From positions 1 to 64,000 of the forward strand of contig NZ_QVTE01000001.1 in NCBI RefSeq assembly GCF_003429095.1: a DNA stretch of 64,000 bases, in the 5' to 3' direction. The translations under genes were made by a program, and so were the position numbers. The notes below the pieces were generated by a model that saw only the letters and a program-made list of their open reading frames with translations, ran no database searches and was not told where the DNA came from. Positions 11,650 to 20,718 of this stretch are shown piece after piece (positions within the stretch are counted from its first letter, which is position 1; every line of letters begins with the position of its first letter). The stretch is from Peribacillus saganii. Its GTDB lineage: Bacteria; Bacillota; Bacilli; Bacillales; DSM-1321.

Positions 11650-13077
11650 ATGGGCAAGTCAATTATTGAAAAAATATGGGACCGCCATATTGTTTATAAG
11701 GAAGATAGTAAGCCTGATTTATTATATATCGACCTGCATTATATCCATGAAGTAACATCGCCACAGGCATTTGAGGGCCTCCGGTTAAAAGGCAGAAGCG
11801 TCAGGCGCCCGGACAAAACATTTGCAACAATGGATCATAATGTACCGACAATTAACCGCTACCTCATCCATGACGAAGTGGCACGTACACAGCTGGAAGC
11901 ATTAAAAAAGAATTGTGATGAATTCTCGATATCTCTTGCAGATTTGGATAGTCCGGATCAGGGAATTGTTCATGTAATTGGTCCAGAACTTGGGCTAACT
12001 AAGCCAGGGATGACAATTGTTTGCGGAGACAGCCATACTTCTACACACGGAGCCTTTGGGGCGATTGCCTTTGGTATTGGAACAAGTGAGGTAGAACATG
12101 TTCTTGCGACACAAACCCTTTGGCAAACAAAGCCCAAGACATTAAAGCTGGAGATCAATGGCTCCTTAGGCCGGGGCGTTACTGCCAAGGATGTTATTTT
12201 ATATATCATTTCTAAATATGGCGTAAATTTTGGAACCGGGTACATCATTGAGTATTGCGGTGATGTAATTAGAAATATGTCGATGGAAGAAAGAATGACT
12301 GTCTGTAATATGTCCATTGAAGGAGGCGCAAGAGCAGGGCTTGTTGCTCCGGATGAAACTACTTATTCATATCTGCTCGGAAGAAAGTACTCTCCAAAAG
12401 GGGACGATTTTGAAAAAGCCGTCACGGATTGGAGCTCACTTGTAAGCGACGATGATGCGGAATATGATCATTGCCTCGAAATTGACGGATCCGACATATC
12501 CCCAATGGTTAGCTGGGGTACCAATCCAGGCATGTGCAGTCCGGTGGACAGCAGCATTCCGACCGCTGGTGAAGTAAAAACAGAAGATAGCAAGAAATCT
12601 TTGCGTAGCGCGCTTCAATATATGGGTCTTGAAGAGGGCATGAAGATTACTGATATTCCTGTTCAGCATGTATTTATCGGTTCGTGTACGAATTCCCGCC
12701 TTGAGGACTTACGCCAAGCCGCTGATGTTGTGAAAGGACAAAAGGTGTCAACCGGTGTCAGAGCGCTGGTAGTACCAGGTTCTCAGCGGGTAAAACTAGC
12801 AGCCGAAGAAGAGGGGCTGGATAAAATTTTCACTGAAGCTGGTTTTGAGTGGCGTGAATCTGGCTGCAGCATGTGCCTAAGCATGAATCCTGATGTGGTT
12901 CCTCCTGGTGAACATTGTGCTTCAACGTCAAACAGAAACTTTGAAGGCAGGCAGGGCACTGGTGCGCGTACGCATTTGGTGAGCCCTTCCATGGCTGCGG
13001 CTGCAGCATTATTCGGCAAGTTCGTTGATATTCGGCAGATTAATGCTGCAGGCATTGCGGATGAGGCGGTTAAGTAA
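11650..13077 (+). CDS. leuC: 3-isopropylmalate dehydratase, large subunit
   Basis: Aconitase-superfamily isomerase subunit (475 residues) that carries the [4Fe-4S] cluster. Ligand cysteines are visible in [13 protein letters not shown] and in the [13 protein letters not shown] pair, with the typical [19 protein letters not shown] motif upstream. It works with LeuD to convert 2- to 3-isopropylmalate. AAGGAGGAA precedes the ATG. Repeat copy A separates it from leuB, but orientation and spacing keep it in the operon. Confidence 0.97.
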   Translation: MGKSIIEKIWDRHIVYKEDSKPDLLYIDLHYIHEVTSPQAFEGLRLKGRSVRRPDKTFATMDHNVPTINRYLIHDEVARTQLEALKKNCDEFSISLADLDSPDQGIVHVIGPELGLTKPGMTIVCGDSHTSTHGAFGAIAFGIGTSEVEHVLATQTLWQTKPKTLKLEINGSLGRGVTAKDVILYIISKYGVNFGTGYIIEYCGDVIRNMSMEERMTVCNMSIEGGARAGLVAPDETTYSYLLGRKYSPKGDDFEKAVTDWSSLVSDDDAEYDHCLEIDGSDISPMVSWGTNPGMCSPVDSSIPTAGEVKTEDSKKSLRSALQYMGLEEGMKITDIPVQHVFIGSCTNSRLEDLRQAADVVKGQKVSTGVRALVVPGSQRVKLAAEEEGLDKIFTEAGFEWRESGCSMCLSMNPDVVPPGEHCASTSNRNFEGRQGTGARTHLVSPSMAAAAALFGKFVDIRQINAAGIADEAVK

Positions 13078-13142
13078 GGACAACTGCTTCGCATCAATTG
13101 TGGAAAAGAATATTTTACTTTTTATAAAGTGAGGTGCGCATG

Positions 13143-13742
13143 ATGGAACCTATTCAATGCTTAACTGGAAAAGCAGCCGTTATGGACCGTTCTAACGTGG
13201 ATACAGATCAGATCATCCCGAAACAATTTTTAAAGCGTATTGAACGGACAGGCTTTGGTGAATTTTTGTTTTATGACTGGAGATATGATGAAAAAGGAAA
13301 TGAACGAGCCGATTTCGAGTTAAATAAACCTGAATCAAAAGGCGCCAACATTTTAATTGCCGGAGATAATTTTGGCTGCGGATCATCACGGGAACATGCG
13401 CCATGGTCGCTATATGATTATGGATTTCAAGCTGTAATAGCCCCTTCCTTTGCTGATATTTTTAAAAATAACTGTTTAAAGAATGGGATGCTTCCAATCG
13501 CTCTTTCGAGTGAGGACGTTAGTCGGCTAATGAAGGCGGCCGAAGAACCTGGGCATCAGCTTACAGTTGATTTACCGAATCAAACTGTTACTGATAATAA
13601 AGGGTTTCAGGCGTCATTTGACATCCATCCATATTGGAAGGAAATGCTCGTCAACGGCTGGGATGAGATCTCAATCACGCTGCAATATGACGAGCAAATC
13701 CGGCAGCATGAACAGAAAGATCAAGTGGTTTCTTCCTATTAA
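13143..13742 (+). CDS. leuD: 3-isopropylmalate dehydratase, small subunit
   Basis: Swivel-domain subunit (199 residues) partnering LeuC. Motifs are NVDTDQIIPKQFLKRIERTGFG and the conserved GDNFGCGSSREHAPW loop. Starts at GTG 13134, ATG 13140 or ATG 13143 are in frame. The last is chosen because GAGGTG stands six bases away and the protein begins MEPIQ, like the B. subtilis protein. It is the last gene of the operon; a strong terminator follows. Confidence 0.95.
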   Translation: MEPIQCLTGKAAVMDRSNVDTDQIIPKQFLKRIERTGFGEFLFYDWRYDEKGNERADFELNKPESKGANILIAGDNFGCGSSREHAPWSLYDYGFQAVIAPSFADIFKNNCLKNGMLPIALSSEDVSRLMKAAEEPGHQLTVDLPNQTVTDNKGFQASFDIHPYWKEMLVNGWDEISITLQYDEQIRQHEQKDQVVSSY

Positions 13743-13763
13743 AAGAATTATTTGGTTTAAACA

Positions 13764-13803
13764 CAGCCACCCTGCCGATCGATGCGGGTGGCTGGTTTTT
13801 TTT
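13764..13803 (+). terminator. Terminator of the ilv-leu operon
   Basis: CAGCCACCC (13764-13772) pairs with GGGTGGCTG (13786-13794) and is followed by eight T residues. Confidence 0.93.
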
Positions 13804-14056
13804 GCTTTTTATCTTTTCAAGTTTTTGCAGTATCGCAAGCTGATTTTAAATAAGGCTTGATTGAACGACTATATGCTTTGTTGAGGAAATAATTGATTAA
13901 AGCTTTAAAATACATCGCCTCATTCTTCTCTTAATTATCGAATGAGGAGCGTCACTGTTTTGATTGAGCGTTTAGGTAATTAAAGCAATATTTTGTTTTT
14001 CTGCAATTAACGTGCTAAACTGTGTTTTAAAACGAAGTTGATAGGGCGGTATATCA

Positions 14057-15085
14057 ATGAAGGAAAAGCGGTCTGGCGGAAAAGAAGATAAAAAGGTTAT
14101 TCCATTCCCAAAGCTGGCCAATCGTCTGGTGGAGATGGGGCTGGAATCGCTGTCAGTTAAGGATTTTAAAAGAGCTGCTGAATTGTTCAGACAGGCCAAG
14201 GAACTTGAACCGGAAGATCCCGATCTGAATGTTGGGCTTGTTGTATCTTTAGTGGAGCTTGGGTTTTATGAAGAAGCAAAAGAGCTGTGTAAGGAGCTGC
14301 TTCATAAGGGAATTGGCGATTATTTTCAGGTTGTAAATATTTACTTAATGATCCTTCTGCAGCTTAATGAACAGGAGGAAATGGCTTCTACGATTGAAGC
14401 GCTGCTTGATGACAATCAAGTTCCTCCAGATAAAGTGGATCATTTTGAAAAAATGCTCCAGTTCAGCAGGCGATCAGTTGCCGAAAAAGAAAGACAGCGG
14501 GAAGCGGCAAGAGAGCGTGAGGAACAAAGCTTTAATGAAAGTTTATTGTCCGGTAAAAGTGAACAGGAACTGCTTTTGACCATCTCAAGGTTATCATCAA
14601 TGAACGCAAGGCCGTACAGGGACCAGATTAAAGAATTTTTTGAGGACGAAACGGGACACCCCTTTTTCAAGACTCTATTGGTCAATATATTGCGGGAACA
14701 AGAGTTTGAAATAGAGTTGATGATTGAGAAATTTGGAATGCAGAAGACGATTATACCCGCCAAGCTGCCCGAAATGAAAAGCAATCCTTTTTATAATGAA
14801 ATTTCGAGGTTGCTTGAAAGGGAACTTGAGGATGTTAATCCGACCCTATTTGAGCTAGCTTCCGGGCTTTTGGAACGGCACCATTTCCTTTATTATCCAT
14901 TTGATCCCGGGGGAGAAGCGTTTGAAGAATGGGCTGCAGCATATCATTACCTGTCAGAAGAATACCAAGGTTTCGAACCGTCATTATCTGTAATCGCGGA
15001 ACACTATCAATGTGAGACTGAAGCCGTAAAGAAAATCGTTTCAAGGCTTAAGGAAATTGAAGAAATTTCTTACCCGATAATTTAA
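14057..15085 (+). CDS. ysoA: TPR-repeat protein YsoA
   Basis: A 342-residue soluble protein with tetratricopeptide-type helices near the N-terminus. The stretch from about residue 20 (LVEMGLESLSVKDFKRAAEL) through LGFYEEAKELCKELL shows the A-G/Y-A spacing of TPRs. A charged central segment (about 120-165) and a C-terminal helical domain follow. Size and position between leuD and tig match ysoA of B. subtilis, whose molecular function is not established. TPRs suggest a protein-protein adaptor role, which is inference. AGGGCGG lies ahead of the ATG. Confidence 0.85.
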   Translation: MKEKRSGGKEDKKVIPFPKLANRLVEMGLESLSVKDFKRAAELFRQAKELEPEDPDLNVGLVVSLVELGFYEEAKELCKELLHKGIGDYFQVVNIYLMILLQLNEQEEMASTIEALLDDNQVPPDKVDHFEKMLQFSRRSVAEKERQREAAREREEQSFNESLLSGKSEQELLLTISRLSSMNARPYRDQIKEFFEDETGHPFFKTLLVNILREQEFEIELMIEKFGMQKTIIPAKLPEMKSNPFYNEISRLLERELEDVNPTLFELASGLLERHHFLYYPFDPGGEAFEEWAAAYHYLSEEYQGFEPSLSVIAEHYQCETEAVKKIVSRLKEIEEISYPII

Positions 15086-15095
15086 GGGATTGCTG

Positions 15096-15123
15096 TTGAA
15101 ACAAAATCATCCTATGTTATAAT
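15096..15123 (+). promoter_or_regulatory. Sigma-A promoter of tig
   Basis: TTGAAA (15096-15101), a 16-base spacer and TATAAT (15118-15123), with TG one base before the -10 box (extended -10). Confidence 0.8.
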
Positions 15124-15261
15124 GTAGTGGTTGTAATATATAATGCACCAGTAGCGACATTTCACGAAAATCCTGGCATGATCGGGTAATTGTGATTGAA
15201 TGAGATGGCAGAATCATCACTCGCTTACAAATGAAGTATATAGATTTTTGGAGGGAAACAA

Positions 15262-16548
15262 ATGTCTGTAAATTGGGAAAAGCAAGAAGGGAACCAAGGG
15301 GTTCTTACAGTTGAAGTTGATGCAGCAAAGGTTAACGAAGGCCTTGATGCAGCATTCAAAAAAGTAGTTAAACAGGTTAATGTTCCTGGATTCCGTAAAG
15401 GTAAAATGCCTCGCCAAATGTTCGAAAAGCGTTTTGGCGTTGAATCACTTTATCAGGATGCATTGGACTTCATTCTTCCAGATGCATATGCAAATGCAGT
15501 AGAAGAAGCAGGAATCACTCCTGTTGACCGTCCGGAAATCGACATTGAACAAATGGAGAAAGGCCAAAACCTTATCTTTAAAGCTACTGTAACTGTTAAG
15601 CCGGAAGTGGAATTAGGCGAGTATAAAGGCCTTGAAGTAGAAAAGGCTGATACTGAAGTAACAGATGAAGATGTTGAAAATGAAATCAACTCGATCCGTG
15701 ATCGTCATGCTGAGCTAGTCGTGAAAGAAGAAGGACAAGCTGAAAATGGAGATACTGTTGTTATCGATTTTGAAGGCTTTGTTGATGATGAAGCATTTGA
15801 AGGCGGTAAAGGCGATAACTATTCACTTGAACTTGGTTCAGGTTCTTTCATCCCTGGATTTGAAGAACAATTAGTTGGTGTTGCTGCAGGCGAAGAAAAG
15901 GATATAAATGTTACATTCCCTGAAGAATACCACGCGGCTGAGCTTGCTGGAAAGCCTGCTGTATTCAAGGTTAAGCTTCACGAAATTAAATCAAGACAGC
16001 TTCCTGAGCTGGATGATGAATTCGCTAAGGATGCAGACGAAGAAGTAGAAACAATGGCTGAACTTCGTGAAAAAACAAAAACTCGTCTTGTTGAGAGCAA
16101 AAAGCATGCTGCTGAACATCAAGTTCGCGATGCAGTAGTTGAAAAAGCTGCTGAAAATGCTAAAATTGACATCCCTGAGGCAATGATTTCAAATGAAGTT
16201 GACCGTATGATGGATGAATTCGGTCAGCGCCTTCAAGCTCAAGGTATGAATCTTGACTTGTACTTCCAGTTCTCTGGACAGGATGAAGAAGCATTAAAAG
16301 GACAAATGAAGGATGAAGCTGAAATTCGCGTCCGTGCAAACCTTACATTAGAAGCAATTGCTGAAGCTGAAAATCTTGAAGCAACTGAAGAAGATGTAAA
16401 TGCAGAACTTGAGAGCATGGCTTCAATGTATAATATGGATGTAGAAAACATCAAAAAAGCACTAGGAAATCTTGAGGGAATTAAGGGTGACCTGAAAATC
16501 CGCAAGGCTATTGATTTCCTTGTTGAAAACAGCAAAACAGCTGAATAA
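15262..16548 (+). CDS. tig: Trigger factor (ribosome-associated chaperone/PPIase)
   Basis: A 428-residue chaperone that binds nascent chains at the ribosome exit. The N-terminal ribosome-binding signature [19 protein letters not shown] (about residues 38-57) is intact. The central FKBP-type prolyl isomerase domain runs from [15 protein letters not shown] to the [12 protein letters not shown] motif. A long helical C-terminal substrate-binding domain follows. GGAGGG precedes the ATG. The own promoter and terminator make it monocistronic, immediately upstream of the ClpX/Lon protease genes as in B. subtilis. Confidence 0.97.
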   Translation: MSVNWEKQEGNQGVLTVEVDAAKVNEGLDAAFKKVVKQVNVPGFRKGKMPRQMFEKRFGVESLYQDALDFILPDAYANAVEEAGITPVDRPEIDIEQMEKGQNLIFKATVTVKPEVELGEYKGLEVEKADTEVTDEDVENEINSIRDRHAELVVKEEGQAENGDTVVIDFEGFVDDEAFEGGKGDNYSLELGSGSFIPGFEEQLVGVAAGEEKDINVTFPEEYHAAELAGKPAVFKVKLHEIKSRQLPELDDEFAKDADEEVETMAELREKTKTRLVESKKHAAEHQVRDAVVEKAAENAKIDIPEAMISNEVDRMMDEFGQRLQAQGMNLDLYFQFSGQDEEALKGQMKDEAEIRVRANLTLEAIAEAENLEATEEDVNAELESMASMYNMDVENIKKALGNLEGIKGDLKIRKAIDFLVENSKTAE

Positions 16549-16562
16549 TTTTTTTATTAAAT

Positions 16563-16592
16563 AACAAGGCACGAATTATCGTGCCTTGTTTT
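16563..16592 (+). terminator. Terminator of tig
   Basis: AACAAGGCAC (16563-16572) pairs perfectly with GTGCCTTGTT (16581-16590), followed by TTG with further T residues. Confidence 0.85.
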
Positions 16593-16603
16593 GTAACATA
16601 TAA

Positions 16604-16638
16604 CAAGAAAAGCGAAAGCTATGCAGCTGGACATCTGT
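16604..16638 (-). repeat. Dispersed repeat, copy B (minimal, inverted)
   Basis: On the minus strand this reads ACAGATGTCCAGCTG directly followed by GCTTTCGCTTTTCTTG. It is the two conserved ends of the repeat family with almost no core between them, about 35 bases in total. Confidence 0.65.
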
Positions 16639-17099
16639 ACTGGTTCTCAGTCTAACAAAGAAAAGTAAAACGCGGTCACGGTAAAGTGGCAGCACGCTCC
16701 TTGTACCATGTCCCGCATGAAGCCGGAAGCTGGCTGAAAGGTTATTGCTTGCGGTATTTTACATATCAAACTATACTATTTTTAATACCTTTTCTGACCC
16801 TGTTTTTGGGATTAAGGGATAGTTTGTCCCGAATATAGCATATACATAAAGAAAGAAAGCCTTTATTTTTATTAATCCTGGAGTTTGGGATTGATGGTAA
16901 AGGGCAAAATACATATTATTGATTTGGTTTTAAATACTGGATGGCTATTTCATGGAGAAGCATATCGTTACCTGTTTGACTGTGAACCGTGTTACAATAC
17001 AGATTAAATTAAAATTGGTTTAATCTTTTGTAATCCGTCAGATCGAGACAGGGTAACTGTCTATGAATAGAGAATGAGTACTTAAAGGGGTGAGCGTTA
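16639..17099. other. Intergenic region upstream of clpX
   Basis: No gene is seen. The first 100 bases contain AGAAAAGTAAAACGCGGTC, which resembles an inverted right end of the repeat family, so a second decayed copy may follow copy B. The rest is AT-rich and holds the clpX promoter. Confidence 0.5.
16990..16998 (+). promoter_or_regulatory. Extended -10 promoter of clpX
   Basis: TGTTACAAT (16990-16998) fits the TGnTAnAAT extended -10 pattern about 100 bases before clpX. A TTGACT at 16976-16981 is too close (11 bases) to be its -35 partner, so assignment rests on the -10. Confidence 0.45.
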
Positions 17100-18368
17100 A
17101 TGTTTAAATTTAATGATGAAAAAGGGCAGCTTAAATGTTCTTTTTGCGGCAAAACCCAGGAACAGGTGAGAAAGCTTGTCGCTGGCCCTGGCGTATATAT
17201 TTGTGATGAATGTATAGAGTTATGTACGGAAATTGTTGAGGAAGAGCTTGGCTCAGAGGAAGAAGTTGAATTTAAGGATGTACCGAAGCCAATGGAAATC
17301 CGTGAAATTCTTGATGAATATGTAATTGGGCAAGAACAGGCGAAAAAGTCTCTTGCAGTAGCGGTTTATAACCATTACAAACGCATCAATTCCAACAGCA
17401 AGATTGATGATGTGGAGCTTGCAAAGAGTAATATCTGCTTAATTGGACCAACTGGAAGCGGAAAAACTCTTTTAGCGCAGACACTTGCTCGTTTGTTAAA
17501 CGTTCCATTTGCCATTGCTGATGCTACCTCATTAACGGAAGCCGGATATGTAGGGGAAGATGTTGAAAATATTCTTCTTAAACTAATCCAGGCTGCAGAT
17601 TATGATGTGGAAAAAGCAGAAAAGGGAATCATCTATATCGATGAAATTGATAAAGTTGCTAGAAAGTCTGAAAATCCTTCCATTACCCGTGATGTTTCCG
17701 GTGAAGGTGTTCAGCAGGCGTTGCTGAAAATCCTCGAAGGAACAGTTGCCAGTGTTCCTCCGCAGGGTGGAAGAAAGCATCCCCATCAGGAGTTTATCCA
17801 AATTGATACGTCAAACATTCTATTTATTTGCGGTGGAGCGTTTGATGGAATTGAGCCGATCATTAAAAGACGTCTCGGCCAAAAAGTAATTGGATTTGGA
17901 TCTGGAACTAAAAAAGAAGAAGTAAACGATAAGGCGCTGCTTTCAAAAGTATTGCCTGAGGACCTTCTGCGCTTTGGTTTAATTCCCGAATTCATTGGCC
18001 GTCTGCCAGTAATCGCAACCCTTACTCAACTTGATGAGGAAGCGTTGATTGAAATTCTGACAAAGCCAAAGAATGCTCTAGTGAAGCAATATCAAAAGAT
18101 GCTTGAGCTTGATGAAGTGGATCTTGAGTTTGAAAAGGAAGCACTTGTAGAAATCGCTAAAAAAGCGATCGAACGCAAGACAGGTGCCCGCGGGCTGCGC
18201 TCCATCATTGAAGGCATTATGCTTGAAGTGATGTTTGACCTGCCATCACGGAATGATATCCAAAAGTGTATTATTACAGCAGAAACAGTTGCTGATAACA
18301 AACCGCCCAAAATGGTTTTAACGGATGGTTCCGTTGTTGAGAGCGAAGAAAAGAAAACCTCTGCATGA
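17100..18368 (+). CDS. clpX: ATP-dependent Clp protease ATP-binding subunit ClpX
   Basis: AAA+ unfoldase (422 residues) that feeds substrates to ClpP. The N-terminal zinc-binding domain has Cys13, Cys16, Cys35 and Cys38 in CSFC...CDEC. Walker A GPTGSGKT lies at residues 116-123, Walker B is IIYIDEIDK, the pore loop is GYVGED, and GRKHPHQ corresponds to the RKH loop. The ClpP-docking IGF motif appears in KVIGFGSG. Length is normal. AAAGGGGTG precedes the ATG. It lies next to lonB and lonA, a protease cluster conserved in Bacillus. Confidence 0.98.
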   Translation: MFKFNDEKGQLKCSFCGKTQEQVRKLVAGPGVYICDECIELCTEIVEEELGSEEEVEFKDVPKPMEIREILDEYVIGQEQAKKSLAVAVYNHYKRINSNSKIDDVELAKSNICLIGPTGSGKTLLAQTLARLLNVPFAIADATSLTEAGYVGEDVENILLKLIQAADYDVEKAEKGIIYIDEIDKVARKSENPSITRDVSGEGVQQALLKILEGTVASVPPQGGRKHPHQEFIQIDTSNILFICGGAFDGIEPIIKRRLGQKVIGFGSGTKKEEVNDKALLSKVLPEDLLRFGLIPEFIGRLPVIATLTQLDEEALIEILTKPKNALVKQYQKMLELDEVDLEFEKEALVEIAKKAIERKTGARGLRSIIEGIMLEVMFDLPSRNDIQKCIITAETVADNKPPKMVLTDGSVVESEEKKTSA

Positions 18369-18370
18369 AC

Positions 18371-18590
18371 AGAAAAGTGAAAAGCGCCCTCACAGAGGAA
18401 GGAAATAAGTGCGCCACGCCGTGTGGCAACACTGTCCTGAACTGCGTTCTGTGGCACTTCGGCACTAAAATGTCCTCACAAAACTACCGTTTTGCAGTTT
18501 AGTGCAACGCTGATGAAGCTCTTGTCATGTACTCTGAGGATTTAACTTCCTATTGGAAAAAGTTGCTTGGCGCTGAAGCCAGACAACAGT
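18371..18590 (-). repeat. Dispersed repeat, copy I (inverted, after clpX)
   Basis: On the minus strand it begins TGTCTGGCTTCAGCGCC and ends GGGCGCTTTTCACTTTTCT, diverged forms of the family ends. Its core shares the segment GGACAGTGTTGCCACA with copy C. It begins two bases after the clpX stop codon. Confidence 0.65.
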
Positions 18591-18606
18591 CCATATTTTA
18601 TGTTTC

Positions 18607-18643
18607 AAAAAAAGGCTGTCCGCACATGCGGCAGCCTTTTTTT
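18607..18643 (+). terminator. Terminator downstream of clpX
   Basis: AAAAGGCTGTCCGC and GCGGCAGCCTTTTTTT form a long stem around ACAT, with one unpaired base and a terminal T run. It lies about 240 bases after clpX, beyond repeat copy I. Confidence 0.85.
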
Positions 18644-18702
18644 ATGAATTACTTCTTCTTTTTTTATAGTTCGATTTAATTATATATGAGTTGCTTTGAA
18701 CC

Positions 18703-18732
18703 GTTTTTTACTTTCCTGATTCGGTGATAAAA
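18703..18732 (+). promoter_or_regulatory. Candidate sigma-F type promoter of lonB
   Basis: GTTTT (18703-18707), 15 bases, then GGTGATAAAA (18723-18732) resembles the sigma-F consensus (GYWTA, about 15, GGNRANAMTW) with mismatches at the last -35 base and near the -10 end. In B. subtilis lonB is transcribed in the forespore under sigma-F, which makes the match plausible. Confidence 0.4.
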
Positions 18733-18806
18733 ATTCCGGTTAATCCCTACCTTCAACGGAGATACTAGCAATAATTAACGAACTTGGGATTGCAGGAGGG
18801 ATACAT

Positions 18807-20471
18807 GTGAGTTGGACAGGAATAGCATTATTAATTCAGCTGTTTTTTGGGATTGTAATAGGATTGTACTTTTTAAACCTGCTAAAGGGGCAACGTTCCC
18901 AAAAAGTCACAATTGACAGGGAATCAAGAAAGGAAATGGACCAGCTCCGGAAAATGCGCGGGATCTCGTTAACTGAACCGCTGTCGGAAAGAGTTCGGCC
19001 GGCATCCTTCGAGGATATTGTGGGTCAAGAGGATGGAATCAAAGCTTTGAAAGCAGCTCTATGCGGGCCAAATCCTCAGCATGTTATCATCTATGGACCA
19101 CCAGGAGTTGGCAAGACTGCTGCAGCGCGTCTGGTACTAGAAGAAGCCAAAAGATCGGCTAAATCACCCTTCAAATCTTCATCTGTTTTCGTGGAACTTG
19201 ATGCCACAACGGCCAGGTTTGATGAGAGAGGCATCGCAGACCCGTTAATTGGTTCTGTACATGACCCGATCTACCAAGGTGCAGGTGCAATGGGACAGGC
19301 TGGAATTCCCCAGCCGAAACAAGGTGCAGTTACCAATGCACATGGTGGCGTATTATTTATAGATGAGATTGGAGAGCTTCATCCTATACAAATGAACAAA
19401 CTCCTTAAGGTGCTAGAGGACCGGAAAGTTTTTCTCGAAAGTGCTTATTACCAAGAAGAAAATGTGAATATTCCAGCTCATATCCATGATATTTTCAAAA
19501 ACGGCTTCCCAGCTGATTTTCGGCTTGTTGGAGCTACAACAAGAACTCCGAATGAAATTCCGCCAGCCATTAGATCTCGATGCATGGAGGTGTTTTTTAG
19601 GGAACTTCAGCAGGAAGAGGTTATAACGATTGGCCGAAAAGCAGCTGATAAGGTCAAGCTGCCAATTAGTGACAAAGCACTAGAAACACTATCGGATTAT
19701 GCGCGAAACGGACGCGAAGCAGTTAATATGATTCAAATAGTGGCAGGGCTTGCTGTGACAGATAATCGCTCCTTTATTAAGGATGAAGATATTGAGTGGG
19801 TCGTCCAGAGCAGTCAGCTAAGTCCTAGGATGGAACAAAAAATTGCTGCAAAACCAAAGGTTGGTCTTGTCAATGGCCTAGCAGTTTACGGGCCAAACAC
19901 TGGTACATTGCTGGAAATAGAAGTAACGGTTATGCCTGCTACAGATAAAGGAAGCATAAATATTACCGGTATCATCGATGAAGAAAGTATCGGCGGGAAT
20001 GGAAAATCGATACGGAGAAAGAGCATGGCTCGCGGCTCTGGAGAAAATGTAATTACGGTTTTGAGGTCGCTGGGGGTGCCGGCTGACCAATTTGATATTC
20101 ATGTGAACTTTCCTGGAGGAACACCTATCGACGGTCCATCTGCAGGAATTGCAATGGCGACCGGTATTTATTCAGCGATTTATAAGATACCGGTTGACCA
20201 TACTATAGCAATTACAGGGGAAATTAGCATCCACGGGAATGTAAAACCTGTTGGCGGGGTATATGCAAAAGTAAAGGCAGCAAAAAAGGCTGGAGCCAAA
20301 AGGGTTATTATTCCGGCTGAAAACATGCAATCTATTCTCAAAGAAATTAAAGGGATCGAAATTTCACCTGTCATGAACCTGAAGGAAGTTTTTGATATTG
20401 CCTTAAAGAAAGAAGTTATGCCGGATCACATCCTTCCGTCATTGGATCTTACAAAAAAAGAAAGTGGTTGA
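18807..20471 (+). CDS. lonB: ATP-dependent protease LonB (sporulation type)
   Basis: A Lon-family AAA+ protease of 554 residues without the large LonA N-terminal domain. It begins with a membrane segment (about residues 3-24, IALLIQLFFGIVIGLYFLNL). The ATPase core has Walker A GPPGVGKT near 96 and Walker B VLFIDEIGEL, and the C-terminal protease domain has the catalytic serine in DGPSAGIAMATG plus a lysine downstream. GTG start 18807 follows AGGAGGG; an overlapping ATG at 18805 hits a stop at once. In B. subtilis LonB is forespore-specific. Confidence 0.94.
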   Translation: MSWTGIALLIQLFFGIVIGLYFLNLLKGQRSQKVTIDRESRKEMDQLRKMRGISLTEPLSERVRPASFEDIVGQEDGIKALKAALCGPNPQHVIIYGPPGVGKTAAARLVLEEAKRSAKSPFKSSSVFVELDATTARFDERGIADPLIGSVHDPIYQGAGAMGQAGIPQPKQGAVTNAHGGVLFIDEIGELHPIQMNKLLKVLEDRKVFLESAYYQEENVNIPAHIHDIFKNGFPADFRLVGATTRTPNEIPPAIRSRCMEVFFRELQQEEVITIGRKAADKVKLPISDKALETLSDYARNGREAVNMIQIVAGLAVTDNRSFIKDEDIEWVVQSSQLSPRMEQKIAAKPKVGLVNGLAVYGPNTGTLLEIEVTVMPATDKGSINITGIIDEESIGGNGKSIRRKSMARGSGENVITVLRSLGVPADQFDIHVNFPGGTPIDGPSAGIAMATGIYSAIYKIPVDHTIAITGEISIHGNVKPVGGVYAKVKAAKKAGAKRVIIPAENMQSILKEIKGIEISPVMNLKEVFDIALKKEVMPDHILPSLDLTKKESG

Positions 20472-20481
20472 ACAGGCTACG

Positions 20482-20518
20482 ACAATCAGCGGGGACTTTC
20501 TCGCTGATTGTTCCTTGT
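20482..20518 (+). terminator. Probable terminator of lonB
   Basis: ACAATCAGCG (20482-20491) pairs perfectly with CGCTGATTGT (20502-20511). The T-rich tail (TCCTTGTCT) is weak. Confidence 0.6.
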
Positions 20519-20718
20519 CTGACTAATGTAATCTATGCCTATTCAATTAAACCCTAATCTTTTTACGTGCTTTATGATTAAATTTTAGAGATAATACAAT
20601 TACAATTCCCACATGGACCAAAATAGACACTTTTACCCAAATGAGATAGAATTGTACAAAGGTCCGCGACATATGAAAAATACATTTAAGAAAATATAGA
20701 AAATGGAGGTGTCCGGCT

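Noticed and set aside
20610-20640. A CtsR-like heptad pair (GGACCAAAATAGACAC) upstream of lonA
   Set aside because: Too many mismatches to the GGTCAAA-NAN-GGTCAAA operator in both halves.
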